A stretch of DNA of 64,000 bases from contig JALMLS010000344.1 of assembly GCA_038496445.1 (NCBI GenBank), forward strand, positions 1 to 64,000, written 5' to 3'. Position numbers and translations under genes: made by a program. Each line of letters starts with the position of its first letter. The first letter of the stretch is position 1. Shown here one piece after another: positions 11,346-24,179 of the stretch. The DNA comes from Trichosphaerium sp. ATCC 40318 (lineage: Eukaryota; Discosea; Flabellinia; Trichosidae). The notes beneath the pieces are model-generated. The model saw only the letters and a list, made by a program, of their open reading frames with translations, did not search any database and was not told the DNA's origin.

Positions 11346-13850
11346 TCAATCCAATTCTACAATTGGCGCTTGTCCAACATTCACTGCGATATTCAACGCA
11401 GCACTTGCAGCCGCGTTTAATGATAAATGAGAACACGCACTACAAACTGACTTTAGCGAACACAAACTATAAGAATAACGTACTCAACAGGATGTAGACT
11501 TGCATTCCACTTTGTATTATCACGCCCAGGCGCATGTGTAAAAGACTCCAATCCTAAACAATCATTTAAAAACCTGATTCACATAAAATACTCGTACCAC
11601 AGCACAACAGGCGTCCAAAGGTAGATACTACGACCAACTGAAACCTTCATAAAACAATTAAAACAAACAAAAACTAAGAAAAAAACAAGGAAAAACAATG
11701 CCTCATGACATCCTCAACATTCAACGATCCTACAGCAATAAAAAACAAAAATATGACGTACGCAGCAAAATGTGCCTCTTTTACCTTTTCATTAGGCATA
11801 AAGAACTCTGTACAAACAGGTTGTGGAGACCACGAATTTGAGATTTTTTTACCATTTCCAAGGTGAAGATATTTTCCATTACCACAAGTATAAAGCGTCT
11901 GTGATTCAGTAATAAACAACGACGCATAACGTCCAGCTTCTATATAAATAACACGTTCATTGGAAGGTATCTTAACTCTCGTCGGTGTTTGTACTACAAG
12001 ACCTGAAGCAATGTTTTAATAAACAATTGAGCGAACAAGAAACGCACCAGACTCAAATGAATTATTAGCAATATCTCTTAACTCAAACTCTTCACCCAAG
12101 CCAAGTCTGCCTATAGTAAAATATTAAATCGTCAATATCCATAAAAAGTAGCAAGGTCACAAACATGCAACATAGAAAAAGACAGAAACTTGCAGTTCTT
12201 TGTATAAAAAAAAACCTTTCAAAAAAAAAACCTGAAGTCCGTTTTTACATTCTCATAGTGACCTTGAAACTGATAAAACTAATCCGCACATACCACTTTC
12301 AGCCAATCCCCAAGAGTAAACTGTACCATCCCTTGCTAGTGCTACAGCGTGGTCATCACTACAACTTATACGCACTATTTCTTTGCCATCACATTCTATT
12401 TCTGTCCAATAATTTCCAGATAAAGGAAATAAGAGTGTATTGTCACCTTTTCCATATATTTTATGATTTGCAGTGATACCCATCATAGCCTATTAGCAAG
12501 AACAATACATCAGTATAAATATCTTAATGACACCAAATAGACTAAGGTACTAACATTGCCACATTTACAAACTTGTAAAAATCCTCTGACGTTATCATTC
12601 AACATCACACCATCATCTCTTTATATAACAAATTATTAGAAAATATTTTGACAAAGCTTCCTTTCTCTCTTCGTACACTACGCTTACTTGGCATGCGCCA
12701 TCCTTGAAAGAATCTCTATCTATTACATTTACCATAACAGCCCTTCCAGATGCCGTAGTAGTCACTAAGTAGTGATCTAGAAATCAACTTTGTCAACATC
12801 ATTTAAAAAAAAATAAGAAAAAGATAAGATAAAAATCATTTACCTGTCAAGGCTACTGTTTTAATTTTATGGTTAGTCAAGCACTCCATTCGTCTTGCAA
12901 CAATTTTTTTTTCTTCTAAATTAGCTTGAAATACTTCCCCACTAGCACGAAGCATTAGAACGACCTCGAAGACACATACACAAGAATCTACCTTGAAAAT
13001 AGCAAGACTAGAACAGGTTTAAGTGGCATAGCAGCCATCGCCACGATAGGGTACTACAAGTGTCAATAAGATACAATAACGCCTTGCTAACAATGTCGTA
13101 CTTTACATGAGTAATTTACTTTCTTCATTAATCCAGATTCTAAGTTTACTACCCAAACTGAACCAGGAAGAGGCTGAGCTGTCTGCAATTGTACTGTTAA
13201 CAAGTATCCAAAAAAACCAAACACAACAACAGACCTTGCGGCTCGGTGACTGTATTGATACTTCTGTAAAGCCAAGATACGCCTCCGCCGATACCTAAAC
13301 TTTTTGTTAACACTTGAAGTTCAAAGCATGGACGTACTTGTTTGACAGATCTAGATTGTCGTCGTACAACATCCTATGGTAGAAAGAGAGTAAACAACAA
13401 GTCCGTCTGTGACCACGTGCGGTGCATACTCTAGGTATTGGAAGTGCTTCTGAGGTATCCATATCCATTTCTATAGGCTCTATAGAGAACTCTGGTTCTT
13501 CTATTGCGTTTTAACGAATTTATACTGAACTGCCTTTGGCGTACTCTCAATGGGTCTGCGACGCTTTGTAGGTGTTGAATTCAGCATATTTTCTCGCTGA
13601 AGAGCCCTACGAAGGCGTCTATTATCTCTGCTCAAATTTTGTCGTTGTCTGCTAATTTGACGTTGTACAAGCGCCTTTTCAAAATGCATGAGCAGTGTAA
13701 CCGTCAAATGCCATTATTTACCTTTTTTTTCGCTGTTAGATATTTAGACGTCCTCCTACTCGTCTTGGAGCGGCGACTCTTTGTTTTCACAGGTTTAGCT
13801 TGGCTCACACGCCGTTTGGATGCTTTGTGATTTAGAGAGCGCCTACCCAT
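11346..13850 (-). CDS. RCC1-repeat (beta-propeller) protein
   Basis: Starts MGRRSLNHKASKRRVSQ at ATG 13850 with a strongly basic N-terminus (KTKSRRSKTSRRTSKYL) that could bind DNA or act as a nuclear signal. A linker with ENMLNSTPTKRRRPIE follows. The C-terminal two thirds carry RCC1-type repeats: SCSDDHAVALARDGTVYSWG, GRLGLGEEFELRDIANNSF, EAGRYASLFITESQTLYTCG and related blades VWVVNLESGLMKKVNY and HYLVTTTASGRAVMVN. The last exon ends ALNIAVNVGQAPIVELD at TGA 11348-11346. RCC1 itself is the nuclear Ran exchange factor. This protein is diverged and lacks a clean set of seven blades, so RCC1-family is safer than RCC1. One small exon near 12600-12540 is unresolved. Confidence 0.75.
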
Positions 13851-14235
13851 TCTTCTATATTACGTTACTCTTCTATCACTAACTATGAAGTGTTTTGACT
13901 ATTAATAGTGGCCGTATTGATTTGCAGATAATCAAAACTTGACTAGCTATCCAAAAACATACATAAGACAATATACGTCCAAACATAGACCACAACTGTC
14001 CAGAATTCGCAGTGAACTTTGTCGTAAACCATACTAACTTTGGATCCATTACGATGTAGTTTGATCAAAACTAAGAAAATGTGAGAAAAGAGGGGAGCTA
14101 GTTTTAACTGACAATTAAGTATTTTGGGACTAGCTTTCAAGACAGAAATAAGAGGTTGGCACAATAAAAATTTTATTACATGGATTTCAAACAGAGTTTT
14201 CTTTCTTCTTTTGTTTGTTTCATTGTTATGACTTA
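13851..14235. other. Intergenic region upstream of the RCC1-like gene
   Basis: Lies between two minus-strand genes. The minus-strand frame at 13943-14164 has no recognisable content. Likely the promoter of the RCC1-like gene plus the downstream gene's 3' UTR. Confidence 0.4.
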
Positions 14236-14805
14236 TTACAATGCACCCAAACGAGGTCGGTCATCATCAAGAAGTATAAGACTATCACCTTCTTCAATCT
14301 CAGCTTGAGCAGCGGTAAGGATATCTTCGAAAGGTATAACAGGGAATCGAATAGATTCAGGACGCCTAGGAAACGAATAAAGTAAGTACGAATGAAATCT
14401 GTTAACAACAAAAAACTCAAAAAAAAAAAAAGATGAAAAACGTACTTTTTGTACTCCATGCCAGCAGTCTTGATAGTTTTCTGTTCTTCAAGGTCATCAA
14501 CAATTTCACCAAACTCTTCCATCCACCAATCAGGAGGATTCTCAGCCCAGCGCAAGTCCTAGTTTACATTATAAATCAAAGAAACAAAAAAAAAAGATTA
14601 AATGTGGGAAGGTAGAAAAACGTACGCGAATAATTTTAACGACAGTTTTTGCTTTTTGTCTTGGTGACATTGTGCAATTATTCTGCATACCAGTCATTGC
14701 ATTATAAACGACTGGATTTTTCAAATTATCTTTGTGAATCCAAAAGCTCCAATCGTTATGCCACATCCAATTAGGGTCGTTTTTACGCTAATAAAAATGA
14801 GATTT

Positions 14806-14847
<42 letters not shown>

Positions 14848-16769
14848 CCAACCTCTTCATGCCACTGTCTTTTTCTCTCACGAAATTTCTTTTTATTAGC
14901 ATTAACCTTTGCAACTAAATAAACATAAATACATGCCCAAAATAGAGTAAATACTGCAACAACGATAGCACGTTAATAAATTAACAATGAAACCAAAACA
15001 AAAAAAAAATTCCAAAATTAAGTGAAATAAAATCATACTCTTCTGTTTATATTTATCACTTGCTTTGTACTTCTTTCTGTCCTTATCTATTTTCGCAAAA
15101 TATTTATCTTTCCTTTTTTGCATATCCTGAAATTTTCCCATTGTCTCAAACAATAGAGGCATAAGCTCTTTAGATGGCTTATCGGCAATACCTATAAATC
15201 AAAAAAAAATTAGTTTTGGCCAAATAAAATCGTCAAACGATAAAAAACTGCCAAAATTAGGCGTTTAGGCAAAAGCTTACGCTCTGATTTAACCCATAAA
15301 TCAATATCCAACTTATTGTCTTCGTCCAAATCTCGCTATGTAAAGCATTAAAACAACTAATTTCAAGCAGATTAAATAAAACTAAGCGTACCGTGCTGTC
15401 GATACCATGATGTTCCATGTATGCGTCCGCCTTACGCTTAACGTCAGGATCAGTGAGGTCTAACTCTACTCGTTTCGTAGTTGTCTCTTCTTCGATTTGT
15501 CCAGTATCTAAAAATCCGAGATTGTCAGAAATACAAATGAAATACTTTTTTATTATAACGTACGACGTTCCATATCTTCAGGAGCACCGACCTCCCATTG
15601 AACAGCACTCTTTCTAGTAGATGTTATGGTAACACCACGTTCTTTGGCAATTCTTTCGACCACTTCATCAATATGTTTGTTGCTACAGAAAGAGGTCAAC
15701 ACCAATTTTGTTGAAGAGATCACGCACTCGTCATCATCATCCCAATCAACTTCTCCTCCTCCATCATCTCTTCCTGAGGTACCCTTTCTACGTCCTTTAG
15801 CAGCTCTACCACGTGGTGACTCGTCAAAATCTCTCTTTTCTTTGCCTTTTTCGCGGCGCCTAGCTAATCTAGCAGCACGCGTATTCCCTAATGGATGCTG
15901 CTCGTGATCTGTTTTTATTTATTGTTAATTGCATGTCAAATGAATAAAAATAAGGAAAATCGTACGTGAATCATCATCATCCGGTTGCGTTGGTGGTGCA
16001 TCTAAATAGAAATACTGTGAGCAGAGGATATAATTACACGGTTAATAAAAAATGACGAAAGAATTAAAAAACAATCTGCAACTTGCCATCTGCTGACCAA
16101 AATTGCTGACCTAGACGCTTACATTAGTTAAAAAAAATAAAGATTTTGAGTGGTACCAGGCATAGCTCGGGCTTCACCTTTTTTTGGGCCCTAATACGCG
16201 ATGAGAAACACGCAATTATATTTTTTTCAACAAACAAAAAAGGTGTAGTTACCCCAAAGTCTGGGCTTCCTTGAGGCTCTGCAGTTTGGCTAAATGCACC
16301 TCCTGCTGGTTTAATTTCTCCTAGATCTTTTGTTTCACTAAATGCAGTTCTGATGGTTGTCTTCTTTTTTTTAGGCACTGCTACGTCGAAATCATCTGTT
16401 GTTTCGCTTCAAACTAGTGAGAACTTGTATTGTGGCTTACAAGCCGCGTATTACGCACCTGAAGCTTAATTTTGGCTTCTCAGCTTTGCCAGTATCACTA
16501 AAGGACTCTACTCCACTGAATGGTTTGGAAGCACCTCGCCATTTAGGATTCCCTGGTATTGCGTCGTCCATTTTCGTGCTTGAAAACGACGATTCAGCCT
16601 TTGGTGGTTCTTTATCTTCTACGCCTTCTGCAGAAAATGCGCTTGGCTTCTCTGAGCTTGTATCGTCGGATTTTTTAACGCAATAGTGGCGTTTGCTCGT
16701 TACACGGCCCCTACTACTATTCGTAGTGGTATTGGCCAAATGACGCGCTACTACGAGGCGCGAGAACAT
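14236..16769 (-). CDS. Probable mitochondrial protein, unknown function
   Basis: From ATG 16769 the N-terminus MFSRLVVARHLANTTTNSSR, then GRVTSKRHY, is rich in Arg/Ser/Thr with no acids, as in mitochondrial targeting sequences. A disordered acidic part follows (DDAPPTQPDDDDS, DWDDDDE), then basic RLARRREKGKEKRDFDE. The C-terminal half is conserved-looking: KELMPLLFETMGKFQDMQKR, YFAKIDKDRKKYKASDKY, NWMWHNDWSFWIHKDNLKNP, RWAENPPDWWMEEFGEIVDD, ending LLDDDRPRLGAL at TAA 14238-14236. The Trp-rich segment should mark a real domain. At least eleven exons join in phase. One intron appears to use a GC donor (GCAAGT, near 16095) and one starts with a 39-base T run. I do not recognise the family; a mitoribosome-associated role is only a guess. 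Confidence 0.65.
14807..14845. repeat. 39-base A homopolymer inside an intron
   Basis: Uninterrupted run of A on the plus strand, read as T in the sense of the surrounding minus-strand gene. It sits just after a GTTGGTC donor, so the intron is almost entirely polypyrimidine. The exact length is likely variable or prone to sequencing error. Confidence 0.9.
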
Positions 16770-16966
16770 GCTGGTGTCACTTGGCTATGATCTATGCAGT
16801 GGCGCCTGAATGACGAAGACTTTTCCTCAGAAAACGAGTGTCAAAATGAGTTTATTGTATTTAAAGTTCTCAACTACGCTACACGTAGGTTACCGGCTGT
16901 ACTAGAACACTCAAAGAGCTGCATTTGTACCATACTCCTCAAATATTTACACCAAACACTGTGACG

Positions 16967-18419
16967 ATGATTCTAAGTCGTTCTTGCATTTTTTCAGCCC
17001 GGATTACGTCCAATTCTCGCAATACACGTACAGTGCAAATTCGTGCCTACAGTGCAGACCATGGTACATAGTGACACTCAAGTCGCATAGATAATTGACA
17101 AGAGTAGATTTAAAAGAAGTTACGCCACAAATTACACCAGATGATCCTGATATGGTTCACGCAATCCTCAAGCAACACAGCAAACCATCTATAACAATTA
17201 CAGTGCGTAATAAACATTTGTAACTAAACTAACAACTTGAAGGCAAAACCTGTCAAAGAAACCACCCAAACGCCTTGGCAGAGTAAATTTGGTGGCATTG
17301 TACGCTAACAATGAATACTATCTTCCTTTAATTAACTATTTTAGCCTTATTTGCCAAAAGAAAGGTCTATTCCTCTCAATTCAGAAGGGAACCAACTTAC
17401 AATGATTGCACAACTCAATCTCGATGATATAAACGCCTTACAACAAACTGTCAGCGAAGAGGATCGCGTACAAAGCTTACCAGAAAGTGGTCTATTGCAA
17501 TTTTTCATAGACATGTCAAGTCCACACCGCGGCTCTAAAAACGTTATGGGTAGCAAAATAGTGTTTCACGATGAAGTTGTTAGAGATATGGGAGCATTAG
17601 AGACGGGAGTACGGCAAAACCCTTTATGATGATGCAAGACTAACTGCCTATAGAGAAACTTACCACCTCAGATAATAAAAACTTGGCCATTGGCTTTCGC
17701 TTCAGGAATAGCTTGTGACTTGGACTTCGAGATTGCCAAGAGTTACCCCAATAACACCAATTACTTAACCAGATACATAGCCGACAGCAGACTGGACTAC
17801 CTTTCGCCTGAGGCCTTGGATCCACCTAGACATATTCCATTCCAAATTGGTGGTTTCCCATGGTACGTTGCGGCACTTTTCAGCTGTTTGCTTTTGCAAT
17901 CTTGTTCTCTTTGTTTTTCTTTGTAATCGTTTACGATGAAACTTATACGTTCTAGGTTCGAAGCAAAAGACCCAAGAGATCCACTAGCGCTTATGGAATT
18001 GTACGATTTTCTTTACAAGGCTCTTAGTAATCCTGTATCTTAGACTAGGTCAAAAAGTACCAAAAGCACTCAAAGAGAGACCCAAAACAAAATTTCCAGC
18101 TTTGGAACTAGCTTCTGAATGTTTATTGCAAATGAACAGTTTTAAAATAAGCGACGATGCCATAGTTGATTGGGATAGTAATGGCTCTGCACACTTCTTC
18201 GTTGCTCCCAAACTTATCAAGAAACGCAGTTTTACTGATGCACTATTCCACTGGGATAACAATAAGAGCCCTATGTGGAGCAACCTTGCAAACGAATTTG
18301 AAAAAGCACAAGAGGAGGCTAGGCAGGAACTAAGTGAAGAAGCAGCGGAAAAACTAAAACAACAGAAAAGCCTCCCAAAGAAAAAAAGTAAAAAAGGAAA
18401 GAAAAAATCTAAACAATAA
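16967..18419 (+). CDS. YwqG-like (DUF1963) protein with possible mitochondrial presequence
   Basis: ATG 16967 begins MILSRSCIFSARITSNSRNT, an Arg/Ser-rich leader. After short exons comes the DUF1963 core: SKFGGI|PYLPKERSIPLNSE, QLTMIAQLNLDDINAL, LPESGLLQFFIDM. After further introns come RHIPFQIGGFPWFEAKD, ELASECLLQMNSFK and SAHFFVAPKLIKKRSF. These match the order of YwqG-type proteins (GGxPxLP, aQINF, LPxxGxLQFF, GGxPxxxQ, LLQxDS, FFIxxxxLxxxxF). The C-terminus is a Lys/Glu coil ending PKKKSKKGKKKSKQ. YwqG biochemistry is unsettled even in bacteria. Introns before 17345 and at about 17600-17671 and 18015-18043 are needed for frame. It is divergent from the mitochondrial-type gene (197 bp between starts). 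Confidence 0.8.
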
Positions 18420-18675
18420 AACAAGTGTCAAAGCATTGTTTTTCTTTTAAATGGTGCAACGCTTGTTTAGCACTACGAAAGATAAGTACGGTAGAACATG
18501 TACAAAAAAAAAAAAAAATAGCAGTTGCAATGGCAAAACAAAGTTTACATAAAACTTCTACAACAGTGTGCGAAGTGACCGTTTATTAAATTTGTCAGCG
18601 TAAAGATTCACTAAATAGCGTGTTGTTGTATTGACAATGGTTTCTTCGGACAAATAAAGAGCTTGTGTTGATCAG

Positions 18676-19218
18676 CTAGTGATGTGCTGGTACAGCGGCT
18701 GCAGGAGCGCCAGCAGCGTTGATAGGTACAAAAACTTTAATTTCACTCGAATCTGGGAGCGTGCGCGTCTGTAGGGTGCCTTTTACCTTCTTGTCAATGC
18801 CAAGGTAGGAATCCAAGTGTGCCCAGTTGGATTTGTTTGTAATAAACTCAAGTGGAGGTATTTTTGATAGTTCCTCTGAAGCAGCTGGTTGTTGTGCTGG
18901 AAAACCTGGGATCTTGTTGGCTAGCTCGTGAATGGCACTTTCGATTCTGTCGATTTGCTTCTGTTGTTTTACGACGTAATCGCGAACATCTTCTAATTTC
19001 ATTCGTTCGCACTCGCGTTGTTGATTAGCGAGTTGAGTACTCCTGACGAAACCAATGAGTGCGCCAAGTGGCATACCAATGAATAGCATAGAACCGCCCA
19101 TGAAACGCCATGAAAACAAACCGCGACCCCATAAACCACCTCGTTCGGTCTGGAATAGTGGGCGAAATGTAAGAGCGCGTCTACGTGGGCGCACAGGGCG
19201 TTGAGGGTTACTGGACAT
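18676..19218 (-). CDS. Small single-pass membrane protein, unknown
   Basis: Intron-less frame of about 180 residues from ATG 19218 (MSSNPQRPVRPRRRALTFRP). A basic N-terminus precedes one hydrophobic segment (GGSMLFIGMPLGALIGFV). A short amphipathic coil follows (DVRDYVVKQQKQIDRIESAI), then a Pro/Ala-rich tail ending NAAGAPAAAVPAHH. This layout suits an organelle membrane protein, possibly mitochondrial or peroxisomal, but no family motif is visible. The frame extends upstream of this ATG, but that part (KNITQK and earlier) has only non-ATG starts. It shares a 406-bp upstream region with importin alpha. Confidence 0.65.
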   Translation of the reverse strand: MSSNPQRPVRPRRRALTFRPLFQTERGGLWGRGLFSWRFMGGSMLFIGMPLGALIGFVRSTQLANQQRECERMKLEDVRDYVVKQQKQIDRIESAIHELANKIPGFPAQQPAASEELSKIPPLEFITNKSNWAHLDSYLGIDKKVKGTLQTRTLPDSSEIKVFVPINAAGAPAAAVPAHH

Positions 19219-19624
19219 CTTTTGAGTAATATTTTTCTCTTCGAAACACCGTGACTTTAGTGCGGTAAAATTCTTGAGTAATATATTTTTTGGTTGGAAG
19301 CCAGGCGTTTTTTTTTTCTTCAACTCACGCCACACTTTTTGACACGTTACTTAAACCTGTTATACAACGCAGTGAACCAACTGCAGTTTGGTTGTAATTC
19401 AACGACTTGCAATGAGTTTTTCTTACTTGTGCAATTTGTAGCAACAAAAAAGTTTTTACAAACCCAAGCATTTGCTCGTCTCCCCGTAGAATGTTCCGGG
19501 AACAACGAGTTGGATCGATCAAGCGCTTGATTGACAATAGACCTGTTGAGACTTTTTTTTTTTTTGCAACAAATTTTTTTCCCGCCTTTTAGCCAAAATC
19601 ACAACATCTCATAACACTTACACC
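19219..19624. promoter_or_regulatory. Divergent promoter region, small membrane protein / importin alpha
   Basis: Shared 5' region of two divergent genes. It contains T-rich tracts (19550-19565) close to the importin alpha start. No defined factor site is claimed. Confidence 0.4.
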
Positions 19625-21939
19625 ATGTCTTCGCGTGATAAGCAAAGTCAGCGACACCGTAGTTTCAAGCAAGGTATCGACTATGAGCATACCAGAAGAG
19701 GAAGAGAGGACAGCGCTGTTCGAATTAGTAAGGACAAACGTGCGCAAAGCATTATGAAGAGAAGAAATATTCTTCGTACTGCCGACGCTATTCCAGAGCA
19801 CCAATTGTCCCAAAAGGTACTTAGTACTGCTCGCGCCTTTTTTTTTGTTTTGTAGAGCGTTTCAGCTGATAGAGTTTAGTTGGCAGACCTCCCTAACCTC
19901 GTACTTGGCGTAAAAAATGGAAATCAACAGCAACAGCTCGAATGTACAACCAAGTTCAGAAAGCTCCTCTCTATTGGTACGTTATTTGTTCTAATTCACC
20001 ACATTAATTGTACCTCTCGTAGAGAGTAACCCTCCAATACAAAAAGTCATTGACGCGGGAATTGTACCAAGATTTGTCGAATTTCTCGGAGCGCAATCAA
20101 ACCCTCAATTACAGGTTCGTAGTATTACCTATGTCATCAACTAGGTGTCTTTTATAATTTTTGGGCGTTATAAAGCTTTTTAAACTAATTTATGGCTAGT
20201 TCGAAGCTGCTTGGGCACTCACAAACATTGCCTCTGGTTCTTCGGATCAAACTCGTATTGTACGTAATACACGCAAACAATTCAACGCGTAGGACAGCTC
20301 AAACACACTGTGCTTTGATAAACCGCATTTTTTACGAAACTTTTGGCATTGAGGTTTCCCATTCAACTAATTTTTGTCCCCCAGGTAATCGAAGCCAATG
20401 CTGTACCTGTTTTCGTGCAACTGTTGACTTCACCAAACGAGGACGTTAAAGAACAAGCTGTTTGGGCTTTGGGTAACATTGCAGGAGACTCACCAACGTG
20501 CAGAGATTTTGTTCTATCACACGCTGCTATGCAACCGCTTCTATCAATCTTGTCAGGTAATTTTTTTGAATGATTTTCGCGCTGTTTTTTTTTTTCATTA
20601 TTTTGTCTGTTTGCACGCTAAGCGTTATCGTAGAAACCTCAAAATTGTCAATGCTCCGTAACTCTACATGGACACTTTCCAACTTTTGCAGAGGCAAACC
20701 ACAACCTCCATGGGAACTCGTAGAACCTGCTCTCCCTACATTAGCAAAATCAATCTACGCTACTGTACGTTTTTTCAAAAACTTTTCCTTGTAGTTTCCA
20801 TTTTTGTTTGAATCGAGGGCTTACGTTTTGTGATAGGATGAAGAAGTATTGACAGATGCCTGCTGGGCGCTTTCGTATTTATCTGACGGAACTAATGACC
20901 GCATTCAAGCTGTAATTGAGGCTGGCGTTAGCAGACGTATGGTCGAATTGCTCATGTACGTATTTTTTTCTTACGGTTATTTTCAGAAACCTTTGTGTTG
21001 ATTTGCGTTTTAGGCATCAATCTTTCGCTGTACAAACACCAGCTCTTAGAACAGTTGGTAACATTGTCACTGGTGACGATTTACAAACACAGATTATAAT
21101 TAATTGCTCAGCTCTACCTTGTCTATTGTCTCTTCTTTCGAGCCCAAAGAAGGTACTTTATTTTGATTTTCAATTTTTACCTTTGTTTAGTTTTCTGGCT
21201 ATTTTTTGCTTACGTCTTTTTAGGGTATCCGAAAGGAAGCTTGCTGGACAATCTCTAATATCACTGCTGGAAACAGAGCTCAAATTCAAGCTATCATTGA
21301 TGCTTCTATAATTCCACCTCTTATCCAACTTCTCGATAAATCAGAATTTGATATCAAAAAAGAAGCCGCTTGGGCAATCTCCAATGCAACTTCTGGCGGT
21401 TCCGCTGATCAAATTCAGTACGTACCCTACACATTGTGGATTGTATTTTTTGTCAAGTCTAACCGTTTTTTTAGCTACTTGGCGCACCAAGGTGCTATTC
21501 AACCTTTGTGTCAATTGTTGCGTTGCCCAGATGCACGTATCATTCTTGTTGCTTTGGAAGGTTTAGAAAATATTCTTAAGGTTGGCCAAGCTGAGGCCAG
21601 AGACGGTGTAAATGTACGTTATTCTTGCTATAATACGCGCACCCGTACTTATACGTTGTGTTTAGGATTACACGATCACTGTAGAGTCTGCTGGAGGTGT
21701 TGAAAAGATTGAAGCCCTTCAACAACATTTGAACCCAGATATTTACGATAAAGCATTTAAAATTGTTGAGATCTACTTCAATGGTGAAGAAGAGGTATGT
21801 CCTTTTGAACGAAAAAAAAAAGTGTTTATGTTCCCAATTAATGGTTGTTTAGGACCAAAACACTGTACCAAATGTTGGCGCTGATGGTTCTTATCAATTT
21901 AATGGTAACAACATGAACTCTGACTTCAACTTCGGTTAA
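19625..21939 (+). CDS. Importin subunit alpha (karyopherin alpha)
   Basis: Adaptor that binds classical nuclear localisation signals and docks them to importin beta. ATG 19625 lies in good context (CACCATG). The N-terminus is an importin-beta-binding domain ([32 protein letters not shown]). Armadillo repeats follow across about ten exons: [139 protein letters not shown]. The Trp/Asn pairs of the NLS-binding groove are kept. The C-terminus is [17 protein letters not shown] and a short acidic/Asn tail (NSDFNFG, TAA 21937-21939). An AATAAA lies at 22003-22008. Confidence 0.95.
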
Positions 21940-22062
21940 GTAAAACATTTTTCCTGTATAATTAAACTTTTTTGTCCTGTCTTGTACAAATCCCGACCTC
22001 AGAATAAAAGTTATGAATTATCTATTTGGTTGTTTGGGTTTTTTTATCGTTGTGGTAGAGTT

Positions 22063-24049
22063 TTAAGTTTGCGTGGTGTTGTAGAATGTATCTTCCAACT
22101 CACAAAGTTCTTGAAATGACCAATCAATGCCATTGGCTAATCCCTTTTGGATGGATGTATAAATAATGCCTCCTATCCCCAATATTATTATCGTCCCCAA
22201 GAGGAATACTAGGCTTGCTGTTAAATGATTAATGTGCTAAAAAAACAAACCTATGATTGATTGCTTTTTGTATCGTTTTACCAAATACCCCACAACTAGA
22301 TGACCGACAATGCCTGAACAACATCCCAATGCGAAATACCAACCACCAAAATCCAACGGCAAGCGCTCAAGAAGAATGAACTGGGCCATAGTGGCAGAAG
22401 AGGTGAAAATCTGACGTGTCAAGAAATTTAAAAATTGAAAGGAACAATGCGAAAAAAGCCGTTTTGGATACTACCATAAACACTGATGTTGCACTTACAA
22501 CTTGTGGGAGAATTCCCATCTCTAGCATTAGTGGTGCTTGTATAATGCCGCCTCCTATGCCTATAAAGGCAGCAACCATGCCGACAACTATAGAAAGTCC
22601 AGCAACGATAGTTGTATTTAATATATTCCAGTGCATATCTCCGTTCTATTACGTAAGAAAAAAGTTAAACACATGACACGGAAGAAAACTGTACAGTCTC
22701 AAAAAACGTACCGCAAATGGAAACTTGTTTAATCTCTTCTTTTTCTGCACGTGCACCAGATAAATGCCCACTACAAGGCTCACACTCATCAATGAAATAA
22801 ACAATATAGATATTACACCCCAATATATTGCTGAACCACATACCACACCAGCAAATGATACTTGAATATTGTCATTACTATTAGTAAAAAGGTATGTTGA
22901 AGTTAGGATTTACCTGTATTTCCACCAGCGACAATACGCAAGCAAAAGATTGATACCATTATGACTAAAATTATTGTGTATTTTTCAAAAGGAAACATCC
23001 TGCTCTCTCGTTTGAGTAGTTTTTCTGTACTCGGTAATAATGCTATTTCGTCACTACTATCAGTTTCGTCTTCTTTCATTACATTCTTTTCATTGACACC
23101 AATAATTACTTCTTCTGCGTTTGCGTGCTTCTCCAACTTACGTATAAAAAACCCCTAGATTTTCTTTAAATAACAGTAATTGTTCTTCGCTGTTTTGTAC
23201 TTTTCTGAATGTCTTATAACAAGCTACTACAAGGACTAAACTGAGTACAATCATTGTTATTAGATCAGGAAACATGACATTACATGTCACACCAATTATT
23301 GTCCCTGTTATTGCACATACGTGTTAGTTGTTTTACTTGCACTTAACTTTTAATCAGTACCTGCTAGAATCATTGGCTCCATTAAGATAGCAACATCATA
23401 ATATATAATAGGTCTTTTTGCTGTTGGGTGTTTTCTCCAGACGTTGATGACGTAACTAAAAATAAATACTTGGTTGCCATTCACGTGTCATTTTTATTTT
23501 TTTGTACTGAGGCAGTACACAATGTACCTTCCTACGGCAACTCCAAAAACTGAAGCCTACATTTTTGTTTGAAAAAAGTTTGACACGTGAAATCAATCAA
23601 TGGGTATACAACTTACCTGAGATAAAGCAGGACCTGCAGTTGCATCAAGACCAAGCACAACAAGGTATATTGGTAAGTATAAGGAGCCTCCACCAACGCC
23701 TATATGAGAAATAAAGAACTTTCAGAAATGAGCGTGATAAAAAAAAAGTGACGCGAAAGTTCGTCAAATGAAATGGGTACACCACGGCGCATAGCGATTG
23801 GGTTTTGCTGGGCACTGTTACCAAAAGGAATGTGACATGAAAAGACTTCAATATTTGCCTGCACGTGTTTACTGACCTGCTCCTGCGCTCAAAGAACCCG
23901 CAACAAGGGCTAAGATAGATGTATAAAGTAATTGTATGGTGAATAACTCTTCTGGAAACTACAAGCGATATTAGCTCCAATAAACTACGTCATGCGCCAC
24001 TACGTACATCCCCTACAACAGGTGGCATTGTGTCGTTTGAAAAGAGCAT
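22063..24049 (-). CDS. TauE/SafE-family sulfite exporter-like membrane protein
   Basis: Multi-pass transporter of the TauE/SafE family, whose members move sulfite, taurine products or other organic anions. ATG 24049 gives MLFSNDTMPPVVGD, then LLYTSILALVAGSLSAGAGVG and GGSLYLPIYLVVLGLDATAG with the family's glycine-rich repeat. DVAILMEPMILAGTIIGVTC follows. A cytosolic acidic loop (VMKEDETDSSDEIALLPSTE) separates the halves. The second half repeats the signature: VAGLSIVVGMVAAFIGIGGG, IIQAPLMLEMGILPQVVSAT. It ends GIDWSFQELCELEDTF at TAA 22065-22063. The two-half pseudo-symmetry is normal for the family; the long central loop is typical of plant and protist members. Substrate cannot be read from sequence. 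Confidence 0.85.
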
Positions 24050-24179
24050 TATTTGCAAAAAAAGAAAGTACTGATTGATGCTCTTGGAGTTTAACAAAGT
24101 ATTCTTTATGTTCTCTAAGTGTGGAAGGCTTTTGTTGACTTTTCGTTTACAATAAGCACGACGACAGTTGCAACACAGC

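Noticed and set aside
16806-16960. Plus-strand frame MQWRLNDEDFSSENECQNEF
   Set aside because: Ends in TGA just before the YwqG start and has no recognisable features; treated as 5' region.
18050-18424. Minus-strand hydrophobic frame over the YwqG C-terminus
   Set aside because: Complement of a Lys/Glu-rich tail; the plus strand has DUF1963 motifs.
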